DNA of 64,000 nucleotides from AP-15 sp963788085. Its GTDB lineage: Bacteria; Pseudomonadota; Alphaproteobacteria; ATCC43930; CGMCC-115725. The stretch is taken from NCBI GenBank assembly GCA_963788085.1, contig CAWBFS010000074.1, positions 178,230 through 242,229 on the forward strand. The letters are read 5' to 3'. The notes below the pieces were generated by a model, which saw only the letters and a list, made by a program, of their open reading frames with translations, was not told the DNA's origin and did no database searches. Position 1 is the first letter of the stretch. Each line of letters opens with the position of its first letter. Position numbers and translations under genes: made by a program. Below are positions 8,390 through 18,393 of the stretch, in pieces.

Positions 8390-11300
8390 ATGACCCATTT
8401 CCTCGATTACCTGGCCGACCATGTCGTGCTGTGCGACGGCGCGATGGGAACGCAGGTGCAGGCGCGCAATCTCGATACGGAGCGTGATTTTCTCGGTCTC
8501 GAGAACTGCACCGAGATTCTGAACGAGAGCCGCCCGGACCTGATCCGCGAGATCCACCGCGGCTATCTCGAAGCCGGTTGCGACGCGCTGCAGACCAACA
8601 GCTTCGGCGGCTCGCCGGTCACCCTCGGCGAGTTCGGCATTGCCGACCGTACGTTCGAGCTGAACCGGCGCGCCGCCGAATTGGCGCGTGAGGCGATCGC
8701 CGAATTCGCGCATGACGGCCGAACCCGGTTCGTGCTCGGCTCGCTCGGGCCAGGCACCCGGCTTCCTTCGCTCGGCCATATTTCCTACCAGGAGCTCGAG
8801 GACGGGCTGGCGCTGCAATGTGCCGGGCTCGTCGCCGGCGGCAGCGACGCGATTGCGATCGAGACGTGCCAGGATCCGCTGCAGATCAAGGCCGCGGTCA
8901 ACGGCGCCAAACGCGCCCGGGACGAGGCCGGCAAAGACATTCCAATCCTGGTCAGCGTGACGGTGGAGACGACCGGGACGTTGCTGGTCGGCGCCGACAT
9001 CGCCGCCGCGGCGACGGTCGTCCGCGCCCTCGACGTGCCGGTCATCGGCCTCAATTGCGCGACCGGCCCGCGCGAGATGGCCGAGCACGTCAAATGGCTG
9101 GGCGAGAACTGGCCCGGCTTGATTTCGGTGCAGCCCAACGCCGGCTTGCCCGAACTCGTCGGCGGGCGCACGCAATACCCGCTGGGCGCAACCGAGCTTG
9201 CCCAATGGCTAGAGCGCTTTGTGCTCGAGGACGGTGTCGGCATTATTGGCGGATGCTGCGGCACCGAGGCAGCGCATATCGCCGCGCTCGACGCGATGCT
9301 GCGGCGTGTCGGCCGGGCCATTGGAAATGGGCGGCCGCGGCCGGTGCCACGCCGCCGCAACCCGATCTGGGCTCCCTCCGTCGCCTCGCTCTACGGCCAG
9401 GTGAACCTCCGCCAGGAGAACGCCTATTTGTCGATCGGCGAGCGCTGCAACGCCAACGGCTCGCGCCAATTCCGGCGATTGCAGGAGCAGGGCGATTGGG
9501 ACGGCTGCGTCGAGATGGGGCGCGAGCAGGTCAAGGAAGGCTCGCACACGCTCGATCTCTGCACTGCCTTCGTCGGGCGCGACGAGGTCGCCGACATGAC
9601 CGAGGCGGTGACCCGCATGCGCGGCGCGGTCAACGCGCCCCTGGTCATCGAACTCGACCGAATACCCGGTGCTCGAAGCAGCTCTCAAGCTCTACGGCGG
9701 CAAGCCGATCATCAACTCGATCAATTTCGAGGACGGCGAAGAGGCGGCCGACAAGCGCCTGGGGCTCGCGCGCCGCTTCGGCACGGCGGTAATCGCGCTG
9801 ACGATCGACGAGACCGGCATGGCAAAGGAGGTCGAGCACAAATTGCAGGTGGCGCGGCGGCTCTACGACTTTGCCTGCGGCAAGCACGGCCTGCCGCCAT
9901 CGGATCTGCTGTTCGACCCGCTGACCTTCACGATCTGCACCGGAAACGCGGACGACCGCAAGCTCGGCTTGTGGACATTGGAGGCGATCGAGCGGATCTC
10001 GCAAGACATGCCCGAGTGCCAGATCATCCTCGGCCTCTCCAACATCTCCTTCGGCCTCAACCCGCCGGCGCGTCACGTGTTGAATTCGGTCTTTCTCGAC
10101 CATGCGCTGCGCCGCGGGCTCACCGGCGCGATCGTGCATTTCTCGCGCATCGTGCCATTGCACAAGATCCCGGAGGAGGAGGTGCGGGTCGCCGAGGATC
10201 TGATCTTCGACCGGCGGCGCGAGGATTACGATCCGCTGCAGGCCTATATCGCGCTGTTCGAAAACCGCGCGGCCGAGAAGACCGAGAAGAAGGGCCGCCC
10301 GGACAAGCTCGAGGACCGCCTCGCACAGCGCATCGTCGACGGCGACCGGCTCGATCTCGAAGCCGACCTCGACTTGGCGATGCAGAGCTACAAGCCGCTC
10401 GACATCATCAACGACATCCTGCTCGGCGGCATGAAAACGGTTGGCGACCTGTTCGGCGCCGGCAAGATGCAGCTCCCCTTCGTGCTGCAGTCAGCCGAAA
10501 CGATGAAGGCTGCGGTCCGCTATCTCGAACCCCACATGGAGCGGGTCGACGGCCAGGAAAAAGGCACGGTAGTGCTGGCGACAGTGCGCGGCGACGTGCA
10601 CGACATCGGCAAGAACCTCGTCGACATCATCCTGACCAACAACGGCTATCGGGTCGTCAATCTCGGCATCAAGCAGCCGATCTCGTCGATCCTCGATGCC
10701 GCAGTCACCCACAAGGCGGACGCCGTCGGCATGTCGGGACTGCTCGTCAAATCGACGGTCGTGATGCGCGAGAACCTCGAGGAGATGAGCCGGCAGGGCC
10801 TCTCCGTGCCGGTGATGCTGGGCGGCGCCGCGCTGACCCGGCGCTATGTCGAGGAGGATTGCGTCAAATGCTATGAGGCGGGACGCGTCGCCTATGCGCG
10901 CGATGCGTTCGACGGCCTCGATCTGATGGACAAGATCGTCACCGGCCGGTTCGATGCGCATCTCGCGGAGGTCAGGCGCAAGAACGAGGGCCGCCCGGTC
11001 AACCAGAGCCGCAAGCTCGGCCGCGCCGCCGACCCGCGGCCGTTGCGGCCGGTCGATGCCGAGGAAATTCGCCTGCGCCGCGCCGAGTTGACCGGCAATG
11101 TGCCGATCCCCGAGCCGCCCTTCTGGGGCCCGCGGACGATCGCGCGGGTGCCGGCGAAAGCAGTCGTGCCCTATCTCAACGAGCGCATGCTCTACCAATT
11201 TCAGTGGGGCTACCGGAAAGACGGACGGAGCCTCGCCGAATACCGCGAATGGGCGAAAGACGAACTGCGTCCGGTACTGCGCCGCATCCTCGACATCGCG

Positions 11301-11897
11301 ATCCGCGAGGACATTCTCGTCCCGCAGGCCGCCTACGGTTATTGGCCGTGCGCCGCCGAAGGCAACGACGTCATCATCTTCGACACCGATGGCGAGCGCG
11401 AGCTGACCCGCTTCTCGTTCCCGCGCCAGAACAAGGACGGCGGCCTCTGCATCGCCGATTTCTTCCGCGATGTTGCCGAGAACGCGCGCGACGTGATCGG
11501 CCTGCAGGTCGTCACGATGGGCCGCCGCGCCTCCGAGGCGGCGCGCGAATGGTTCGCCGACAACCGCTACCAGGATTACCTCTATCTGCACGGCCTCTCG
11601 GTCGAGATGGCCGAGGCGCTGGCCGAATACGTCCACAAGCGCATTCGCGGCGAGTTGGGTTTCGCCGCCGAGGAAGCCCGCGACCCCGACGCAATGCTCG
11701 CCCAAGGCTACCGCGGCAGCCGCTATTCCTTCGGCTACCCCGCCTGCCCCAACCTCGCCGACCAGCAGCAGCTCTTGGCGTTACTGCGCGCCGAAGAAAT
11801 CGGCATCACCCTCAGCGAAGAAGACCAGCTCGACCCTGAGCAATCCACCTCCGCGATCGTCCTCCACCACCCACAGGCGAAGTACTTTTCGGTGTGA
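8390..11897 (+). CDS. metH: Cobalamin-dependent methionine synthase, one-base frameshift
   Basis: Transfers the methyl group of 5-methyltetrahydrofolate to homocysteine through cobalamin. Domain order, with repaired length 1168 residues: homocysteine-binding barrel from residue 1 (CDGAMGTQVQAR; zinc-cysteine end IIGGCCGTEAAH), pterin-binding domain (SIGERCNANGSRQFRRL; INSINFEDGEEAADKR), cobalamin cap and binding domain with the B12 His motif VRGDVHDIGKNLVDIIL, and a C-terminal activation domain (YGYWPCAAEGNDVIIF; GSRYSFGYPACPNL). An extra A at about 9651-9652 breaks the frame: removing it turns GTCATCGAACTCG into codons for VIDS-TEYPVLEAAL. Third gene of the operon. Confidence 0.94.
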
Positions 11898-11963
11898 ACG
11901 TGAGGGGTCGAGTAAATTGCTTGTTGATCGCACACCCTAGCCCGCTCGCTTGACCGCGCGAGG

Positions 11964-12144
11964 ATGCGAAGCAGTGATATCATCAAGGCTCTCGAGAGAG
12001 GGCTGGACATTGGTCCGAGTGTCAGGAAGTCACCACCATTTCAGGCATCCGCGGAAGCCGGGCGTGGTCACCGTACCTCATCCAAGGCGGGACATTCCGA
12101 TCGGAACCCTGCGGTCAATCGAACAACAATCCGGTTTGAAGTAA
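11964..12144 (+). pseudogene. hicA: HicA-type mRNA interferase toxin, frameshifted, no HicB beside it
   Basis: Two frames together give a 60-residue HicA: MRSSDIIKALER in one, then EGWTLVRVSGSHHHFRHP and VVTVPHPRRDIPIGTLRSI in the other. HicA toxins cleave mRNA and use the histidine of the GSHxxF motif, which is present. Restoring the frame needs two bases (one GA unit) in the GAGAGA run near 11992-12000. The usual antitoxin gene hicB is not found directly downstream. This is therefore an orphan remnant, or the indel is a sequencing error. It marks the start of a variable stretch. Confidence 0.7.
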
Positions 12145-13139
12145 ATGCTGGCGCGCATAGGGGGAACAGGAGCAGCGAGGGGGCTGCGCAGGATGCGATC
12201 GGTTATCGCCCCATGGGTCAAACGGCAGTGGCTCTTTCGCTGGGTTCAAGGGCTGTCGTGGCAAATACCTATGAGCACAAACGGCGGTATCTGCTCGTTT
12301 GAAATCAATTTTACCAACGGCTTTTTTGCCCAGCTGGCCTGGTGCCTTTTAATATTTAAGTACTGCGAACTTCACCAACTTATTCCTGATATATGCCTAT
12401 CAGGCCAATATCGCGATCCGAACAGAGGGCGCAACTGGCGGGACTATCATTTCGACATATCCAGGCCGATGACATCCGAAGGGGTTCCCAGACGCGTTCG
12501 ATACACTAAAAAACTGGGTGAATATGGAGAATTGGGACAACCAATGCTGCACAGGATGAGCCTGGAAGATAGTACTCGTCTTTTTTTTAAATATTTGAAG
12601 CCGAAATCCCACATTATGACATTGGTCGATAATTTCTGGAACATATCGAGGTTCATGGCCCCGCTGTCGGGATTCACTTTCGTGGAGCCGACAAGACGAT
12701 AGAAGCACCGCGTGTATCTTGGGATTATTGTCTCCAAATTTTGCAGGCCTATTTAAAGACTGACGGCAGGATCAAGGCGGTATTCGTTGCGAGCGACGAA
12801 CAAAAATTCATCGACTTTGTTGTTCAGTCGGCAACAGATATCCCGATATTTTCTTATGATGATCATTACCGATATCAGCCGGGCGATGAATTGCCACCTT
12901 TTCGGGTTGCCGGCGGAGAGTATGAAAAAGGAGAGGATGCCCTAGTAAACGCGATTTTGCTATCTCGGTGTGCAACGTTGATTAGAACCACTTCATTTTT
13001 GTCGGCCTTTGAGCCGATCTTCAATCCCGAACTGAAGATAATTTTACTTAACAAGCCGTATGACCCTTATCTTTGGTATCCCGAAATCGAGATCCTGGGA
13101 AGTGCCAACGCGACATATGTTCCTGGAAACCCTGCTTGA
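12145..13139 (+). CDS. Fucosyltransferase-like glycosyltransferase (NodZ-related), frameshifted, AT-richer
   Basis: Two frames join near 12668. The upstream part reads through a domain with NGFFAQLAWCLLIFKYCELH. The downstream part begins with the motif IHFRGADKT, which matches the H-x-R-x-x-D-K nucleotide-sugar site of alpha-1,6- and protein-O-fucosyltransferases. It continues with KAVFVASDEQKFIDFV and LLSRCATLIRTTSFLSAFEP, typical of NodZ-like C-terminal halves. A missing base after the CTGTCGGG codons explains the break; the repaired length is about 331 residues. The start is uncertain (12145 or 12193). Codon use and composition are visibly AT-richer than the neighbours, so acquisition by transfer is likely. 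Possible role: sugar transfer to a surface or Nod-like glycan. Confidence 0.65.
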
Positions 13140-13346
13140 CGTATCATCAAACCAGACTCGGTTTCGCGGTGCGATGACACTCGTGCGCGAGCTCCCGGCC
13201 CTCTTCGCGCCAAAGGTCTCCCGTGGTCCATTGGAAGGCAAGACCGCCGAGAGGAGCAGGTCTCCGCCGGGACAGAATTTAGCCGAACAGGCACTCTAAT
13301 CGTGCCAATAGATAAGGCCCATCACAAGGAGACCTGACCGGCCCCG

Positions 13347-14057
13347 ACCAAGGTTTACACCTTCGGACCAACCTTTCGCGCCGAGAACTCGAACCAGTTG
13401 GCACCTCGCCGAGTTCTGGATGACCGAGCCGGAGATCGCCTTCGCCGACCTCGCGGACAATGCGGCATTGGCGGAGGCGCTGCTGAAATACACCTTCGCG
13501 GCGTTGCTGAACGAACGCAGGAAGATCTCGCCTTCTTCGACCAGCGGATCGAGAAGGGACTCTTGGCGAAGCTCGAGGGCATCGTCGGCTCGGAATTCGT
13601 CCATATGGATTACGGCGAGGCGATCCGAGTGCTCGAGCGGTCGAACGAGAAATTCGAATTCCCGGTAAAGTGGGGCGTCGACCTGCAATCGGAGCATGAG
13701 CGCTATCCGACCGAAAAATACGCAAAGAAGCCGGTCATCGTGACGCACTATCCGAAGGCCATCAAAACGTTCTACATTCGGCTCAAAGACGACGGCCGCA
13801 CGGTCGCGGCGACGGACGTATTGGCGCCGGGGAGTAGCCAGCGCGAGGAGCGGCTCAAGGTGCTGGATGCGCGCATGGCCGAGCGCGGCATCGACCGCGA
13901 GCACTACGCCTGGTACCGCGACCTGCGCCGCTACGGCACGGTGCCGCACGCCGGCTTCGGCCTCGGCTTCGAGCGCACCCTCGCCTACGTCACCGGCCTC
14001 GCCAACGTCCGCGACGCCATCCCCTTCCCAAGAACCCCCGGAAACGCGCGATATTGA
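13347..14057 (+). pseudogene. asnS: C-terminal fragment of asparaginyl-tRNA synthetase
   Basis: The fragment starts inside the catalytic domain (KVYTFGPTFRAENSN, motif 2 region) and runs to the natural C-terminus (GLGFERTLAYVTGLANVRD, then IPFPRTPGNA). The anticodon-binding OB domain and the first part of the catalytic domain are missing. Frame changes occur near 13395 and 13515. The usual VLAPGIGEIIGGSQREERL stretch is shortened to VLAPGSSQREERL, removing active-site residues. It cannot be functional, and a complete asnS is expected elsewhere. Related scraps lie at 15507-15660. Confidence 0.85.
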
Positions 14058-14360
14058 TGCGCGCGATACCGATGTGCACTTAGCGATCGTGTTCGCTTCG
14101 CCGTCGGTGGGGGCTGGAGCGACCTCGGAAGCTCCGCCCGGCGGAAATCGATGCAGATACTATTGCCCGCGACGTAGCCTCGCAAGCTGGCCCTGAAGCC
14201 TACACCCCTTTCTGCTGTGAGTTTGCGCGTGCCAAGTGGTTCTTCCTTCAGCATCGGCAGCAAGATGGCTTTGGCGATTTAGGTTGCTAATAGGGCAGGA
14301 GGGCGCGCTAGATCAGCAATCGGCGGACCATTTCGGCTGCGCCTCGGGAGAATCCAGCAG
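14058..14360. other. Intergenic region without a supported gene
   Basis: About 300 bases between the asnS remnant and the hydrolase gene. No frame shows recognisable protein sequence. Confidence 0.5.
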
Positions 14361-15347
14361 ATGAGGTATCGGAGGTGGCACCTATTTGGCGTGTTGGCCG
14401 TAGCTATTGTGACGTCGACAAATCTTGCGCGCGCACAAACGATGACTATGCAGCTCTACCCGCTGCATACGGTCACGGTGAGCAGTGAGCAGTTCTTGAT
14501 CGGTTCGACGGAAGGTAAGCCGGTTGTCATCGGAGGAGAATTGCGGATTCCCACCACTGCGGCGGAACGTGTTCCGGCAATTGTCATCGTGCACGGTGGG
14601 GTCGGAGTCGGAGATCACGAGGACAATTGGACAAGAGAGTTCAACAAAATGGGAGTTGCAGCTTTTATCCTGGATAGCTTCACAGGGCGCAACGTCGCGG
14701 ACACGCGCGCGAATCTGGCGCAAGTGTCGTCGCTCGCGACGCTTGGCGACTCCTACCGAGCGCTTGAGCTGCTTTCCAAGCACCCGCGCATAGATCCGAC
14801 AAAGATTGCCATCATCGGATTCTCGCGCGGAGCTATTGCAGCTCTGTATGCCAGCTCCAGAAGATTCCAAGCCCTCAATGGTCCGAAGGGCGTCGAGTTC
14901 GCTGCATACATTGCGTTCTACACACCATGCGGAACGACTTACATCGAGGATGGAAATGTCAGCGATAAACCAATTCGACTGTTTCATGGCGCGTCGGATG
15001 ATTGGGTTCCCGTCGAGCCCTGTCGCCAGTATGTCGAGCGCTTGCGGAACGCCGGCAAAGATGTGACGCTGACCGAATACCCCAATTCCTACCATCGGTT
15101 CGATGACCTCGATCTCCAAATGCCTGTGTTCTTGCCACAGGGACAGACGTTCAGAAACTGTGTGCTGGAGGAAAGTCCAGCCGGAAAAATCATCAATCAG
15201 AAGACTGGGCTGCCTTTCACGCCCGCCGATCCCTGTGTTGAGCGCGGCGTCACCGTGGCACTCAACGCAAACGCCCAGAGCGGTTCGCTGCGTGCAGTGA
15301 AGGAGTTCGTGGCGCAGACATTCCGTCTGGATTTAAGCGAGAAATAA
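14361..15347 (+). CDS. Exported dienelactone-hydrolase-like alpha/beta hydrolase
   Basis: 328 residues with a signal peptide (MRYRRWHLFGVLAVAIVTST, cut after ARAQ), so probably periplasmic. The alpha/beta-hydrolase core has the nucleophile elbow GFSRGA (Ser in IAIIGFSRGAIAALY), the acid in GASDDWVPVEPC and the His in YPNSYHRFDD. The dienelactone-hydrolase order of elements (IVIVHGGVGVGDHE, then AFILDSFTGR) is kept. Substrate unknown. GGGAG lies before the start. Its frame is intact although it sits between two stretches of gene debris. Confidence 0.82.
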   Translation: MRYRRWHLFGVLAVAIVTSTNLARAQTMTMQLYPLHTVTVSSEQFLIGSTEGKPVVIGGELRIPTTAAERVPAIVIVHGGVGVGDHEDNWTREFNKMGVAAFILDSFTGRNVADTRANLAQVSSLATLGDSYRALELLSKHPRIDPTKIAIIGFSRGAIAALYASSRRFQALNGPKGVEFAAYIAFYTPCGTTYIEDGNVSDKPIRLFHGASDDWVPVEPCRQYVERLRNAGKDVTLTEYPNSYHRFDDLDLQMPVFLPQGQTFRNCVLEESPAGKIINQKTGLPFTPADPCVERGVTVALNANAQSGSLRAVKEFVAQTFRLDLSEK

Positions 15348-15506
15348 AGGACCCGCGCAGGCTTCGCTTCTCGCTGCTTGGGCCGCCCTTGCCCGATCTC
15401 GCCAGAAAAGGGTCGAATTGAGCCGGCAACAGGACAAAGTCCGTGCATGACCTAGGGTGGATTTCGCGCAGGATTTCTTTGGCCGGGAGGCGTTCCTGAC
15501 GATCTC

Positions 15507-15599
15507 GGGCCGACCTTCCGCGCCGAGAACTCGAACACTAGCCGCCACCTCGCCGAGTTCTGGATGATGGAGCCGGAGATCGCGTTTGCCGACCTCTCC
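15507..15599 (+). pseudogene. asnS scrap (motif 2 region), second copy
   Basis: Thirty codons reading GPTFRAENSNTSRHLAEFWM followed by MEPEIAFADLS, nearly the same as the asnS fragment at 13347 but without its frameshift in this stretch. It ends abruptly and is followed by a piece of the same gene in inverted orientation. Confidence 0.8.
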
Positions 15600-15600
15600 C

Positions 15601-15660
15601 TTCAGTAACGCCGCGAAGGTATATTTCAGCAGCGCTTCGGCTAATACCGCATTGTTGGGA
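15601..15660 (-). pseudogene. asnS scrap, inverted
   Basis: On the minus strand these 60 bases encode NNAVLAEALLKYTFAALL, the segment that should directly follow the scrap at 15507-15599 on the plus strand (compare DNAALAEALLKYTFAALL at 13455-13510). The neighbouring half has therefore been flipped. Confidence 0.78.
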
Positions 15661-15713
15661 GTTGGCAATGCCTGATCTCGACCTGATAAAACAGGCGGAA
15701 CAGGGGGCACATG

Positions 15714-15822
15714 AGGGCCGATCTCTACGGGCGGCAAACGGGCTACTGGAAGGGCACGGGCGGCTCGATGCACATCGCCGGTTTCGGGATCGGCATACTC
15801 GGCGCCGACGGATCATTGCGGG
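15714..15822 (+). pseudogene. Scrap of a dehydrogenase E1 alpha gene
   Basis: Encodes ADLYGRQTGYWKGTGGSMHI and AGFGIGILGADG. It matches codons of the intact gene at about 18655-18755 (AELYGRQTGYCKGKGGSMHI) with several differences. There is no start or remaining domain. It is an isolated duplicate fragment about 3 kb upstream of the full gene. Confidence 0.8.
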
Positions 15823-15825
15823 CTG

Positions 15826-15993
15826 AACGGCGGTCTTACAATCGCCGAGGCCGCGACCGCAGTTCCTTCTTTCGCAGAGCCGGTCGAGGCCGCGCATTTG
15901 GCGGCGGTGCTCAAAGGGCTCAAGCAAGCAAATCGACGCCATTTTTCCACGCATGACCAAGTCGAGGCCGCCTTCCGCCACTTTGATCGGTAG
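15826..15993 (+). other. Open C-terminal reading-frame fragment of unknown origin
   Basis: A 55-codon open stretch ending in TAG with protein-like composition (GGLTIAEAATAVPSFAEPVE, later HDQVEAAFRHFDR). It has no start codon or ribosome-binding site of its own and probably represents another gene scrap. Family not recognised. Confidence 0.35.
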
Positions 15994-16070
15994 AGCTGCG
16001 GGCTCACGCCGCGCGCGACGCGCGACCCTCGATGAAGCTGAGTCGCCGACGAGCCATGCTGCCTTCGAAC

Positions 16071-16109
16071 GCAACAAAAGTAACACGTTATCGCAACAAA
16101 ATCGTAACA
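16071..16109. promoter_or_regulatory. Pair of direct repeats upstream of the phosphoesterase
   Basis: GCAACAAAAGTAACA (16071-16085) and GCAACAAAATCGTAACA (16093-16109) are spaced 22 bases apart, two DNA turns, in the leader of the phosphoesterase gene. Such phased repeats often bind activators. A Pho-box role is conceivable because the target looks like a phosphatase, but the match to the known consensus is weak. Confidence 0.35.
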
Positions 16110-16152
16110 GCGGCTCCCTAGCATCGCCGCAATTTCGCTAGGAGGAGCACAC

Positions 16153-17796
16153 ATGAGGGCGATCGGAAGTACATGCTTGCTCAGCCTTGTGTTCCTCGCC
16201 GCGAGCGCGGCCGTTGTTGCCGCCGCTCCGCCCGGGCGCACGACGCCGATCAAGCATCTTGTCGTGATTTTCCAGGAAAACAATTCCTTCGACCATTATT
16301 TCGGGACCTATCCGGTAGCGCTCAACCCGCCGGGCGAACCGCCTTTCCAGGCCCAGGACCAGACGCCTACGGTCAATGGGCTCGGCACTCTGGTCAACGG
16401 AGAGCCGCAAGGAGTTTTGCTGACCGACAATCCCAACTCCCTCAATCCGGCCAATGGAGCGAGTGCGATCAATCCGTTCCAACTCGACCGCAGCCAGGCG
16501 ACGCTCGATTGCGACAACAGCAATGCCTATGCGGCCGAGCAGTCGGCTTTTGACCATGGCCTGATGGACGCGTTTCCCGAGTTTACCAGCGCCGCCGCTA
16601 CTTCGGCGAGCGGCGATGAGGTCGCGTGTCCGGCCGGGGTCGGCATGGGCTATTACGACGGGAACACCGTCACGGCACTATGGAATTACGCGCAGCACTT
16701 TGCAATGAGCGACAATTTCTTTGACACCGAGTTCGGCACCACGGTGATGGGTCACCTCAACCTCGTCTCCGGCCAGACGCATCAGACTTACGAGCCGGGC
16801 AACGTGCTGAAGACTGGCGCCAAAAGTTACGTCATCCGCAATGGCTCGGTCATTGCCAATCTCAACTCCGCTCTTGAGGACTGCCGCTCGGCGCCCGTCG
16901 TTGTCAACGGCGTCCCCACCCCGGTCGCCTCGGTGCAGATGACCGGTCACAATGTCGGCGACCTGCTCAATGCAAAGGGGATCAGCTGGGGCTGGTTCTA
17001 TGGCGACTTCACCGCACAGCCCGGCTCGACGGCGATGCAGGCGGTTTGCACCGCAGCCTATGACGAGCATTACGACCCGTTCCAGTACTACCCCTCGACC
17101 GCCAACCCCCATCATCTGCCGCCGACCTCGACCGCGCTGATCGGCCACCAAGGGGACCGGGCGAACCACCAGTACGATCTGAACGCGTTCTGGGCCGCGC
17201 TCTATGCTGGCAACTTGCCGACCGTCAGCTTCATAAAGGCGCCGGCAAACGAGACCGGCCATCCGATGACTTCGGGTGCGCTCTTGGAGCAGACATTCCT
17301 GGTCGACACCATCAATGCACTGCAGCGATCGAGATATTGGCCGAACATGGCAATTATCGTCACCTATGACGACAGCGACGGCTGGTACGACCACGTCATG
17401 TCGCCGATTGTCAACCAGTCGAATGATCCCACGCAAGACAGTATCTGCGGCACTGTCCCGCTGCCCGCGGGGGCGTTCAACGACCGCTGCGGCTATGGCC
17501 AGCGTTTACCTTTCCTCGCGATTTCGCCCTACGCAAAGCGCAATTACGTCGATCATGCAATTCTCGATACGACCTCGGTCCTGCGCTTCATCGAGGATAA
17601 TTGGCAACTCGGCCGGATCAACTCGCTCGACAATCCGAACGGAGTGCCGCCTGGCCAAGGCTCGTTCGACCAGTTCGCGGGCTCGATCGAGGGCCTGTTC
17701 GATTTCGACGAGGGCTACCCCAGCAGTCGCAACGACCTCCCCTTGCTGCTCAACGACAGCACCGGCGAAGTGGTGTGGCCCCCGGCATGGCGTTGA
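16153..17796 (+). CDS. Exported phosphoesterase of the phospholipase C / acid phosphatase family
   Basis: 547 residues with a signal peptide (residues 1-24, ending AAVVAA). The family signature IKHLVVIFQENNSFDHYFG contains the N-terminal metal/nucleophile region. SFIKAPANETGHP and IVTYDDSDGWYDHVMSP carry further metal ligands, and PFLAISPYAKRNYVDHAILD is the conserved C-terminal block. Such enzymes hydrolyse phospholipids or other phosphate esters outside the cytoplasm. CTAGGAGGAG precedes the ATG. The gene is intact and stands alone after the debris region. Confidence 0.87.
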   Translation: MRAIGSTCLLSLVFLAASAAVVAAAPPGRTTPIKHLVVIFQENNSFDHYFGTYPVALNPPGEPPFQAQDQTPTVNGLGTLVNGEPQGVLLTDNPNSLNPANGASAINPFQLDRSQATLDCDNSNAYAAEQSAFDHGLMDAFPEFTSAAATSASGDEVACPAGVGMGYYDGNTVTALWNYAQHFAMSDNFFDTEFGTTVMGHLNLVSGQTHQTYEPGNVLKTGAKSYVIRNGSVIANLNSALEDCRSAPVVVNGVPTPVASVQMTGHNVGDLLNAKGISWGWFYGDFTAQPGSTAMQAVCTAAYDEHYDPFQYYPSTANPHHLPPTSTALIGHQGDRANHQYDLNAFWAALYAGNLPTVSFIKAPANETGHPMTSGALLEQTFLVDTINALQRSRYWPNMAIIVTYDDSDGWYDHVMSPIVNQSNDPTQDSICGTVPLPAGAFNDRCGYGQRLPFLAISPYAKRNYVDHAILDTTSVLRFIEDNWQLGRINSLDNPNGVPPGQGSFDQFAGSIEGLFDFDEGYPSSRNDLPLLLNDSTGEVVWPPAWR

Positions 17797-17856
17797 TCCG
17801 GCGACCCGCGATTTTATTATGCTCGCGTTCCCCCGGTTGTGGGGAGGGAGGTTTCA

Positions 17857-18318
17857 ATGGCTGCTCCGAACCCGCCGTTCACACGCGAGAGCGCGATCGT
17901 CAAGGTCAGGATGGCGGAGGACGGCTGGAACAGCCGCGATCCGCACCGGGTTTCTTTGGCGTATACCGAGGATAGCCGGTGGCGAAACCGGGCGGAATTC
18001 ATCAATGGCCGTGCCGAGATCGTCGCCTTTCTTACCCGTAAATGGAACAAGGAGCTCGACTACCGCCTGATCAAAGAACTCTGGGCCTTTGCCGACAACC
18101 GAATTGCCGTGCGGTTCGCTTACGAATGGCATGACGACAGCGGCAACTGGTTCCGCTCTTACGGAAACGAGAATTGGGAATTCGATGCGGCTGGCGTGAT
18201 GCAGCGACGCTTTGCTTCCATCAACGATCTGCCGATCGACGAGGCCAACAGGAAATACCACTGGCCGCTCGGGCGGCGGCCCGACGATCACCCGGGCCTT
18301 TCCGACCTGGGCCTTTGA
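17857..18318 (+). CDS. NTF2-like (DUF1348) protein
   Basis: 153 residues with the short alpha+beta pattern of nuclear-transport-factor-2-like proteins: KVRMAEDGWNSRDPHRVSLA, then SRWRNRAEFINGRAEIVAFL and AVRFAYEWHDDSGNWFRSYG. The C-terminal GVMQRRFASINDLPIDE fits the DUF1348 group. Enzymatic role unknown. GGGGAGGGAGG precedes the start at 17857. It lies just upstream of the E1 alpha/beta pair. Confidence 0.82.
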   Translation: MAAPNPPFTRESAIVKVRMAEDGWNSRDPHRVSLAYTEDSRWRNRAEFINGRAEIVAFLTRKWNKELDYRLIKELWAFADNRIAVRFAYEWHDDSGNWFRSYGNENWEFDAAGVMQRRFASINDLPIDEANRKYHWPLGRRPDDHPGLSDLGL

Positions 18319-18393
18319 TCCCGAGGTTCCGGTTGCCAGCCTTCCGGCGCTGGCCCATCATGGGCGCCCGACCGGCCCGGAGGGATCACGCCC

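Noticed and set aside
8114..9205. Minus-strand open frame (363 codons) opposite metF and metH
   Set aside because: Antisense to two clearly conserved genes and lacking any recognisable motif or ribosome-binding site.
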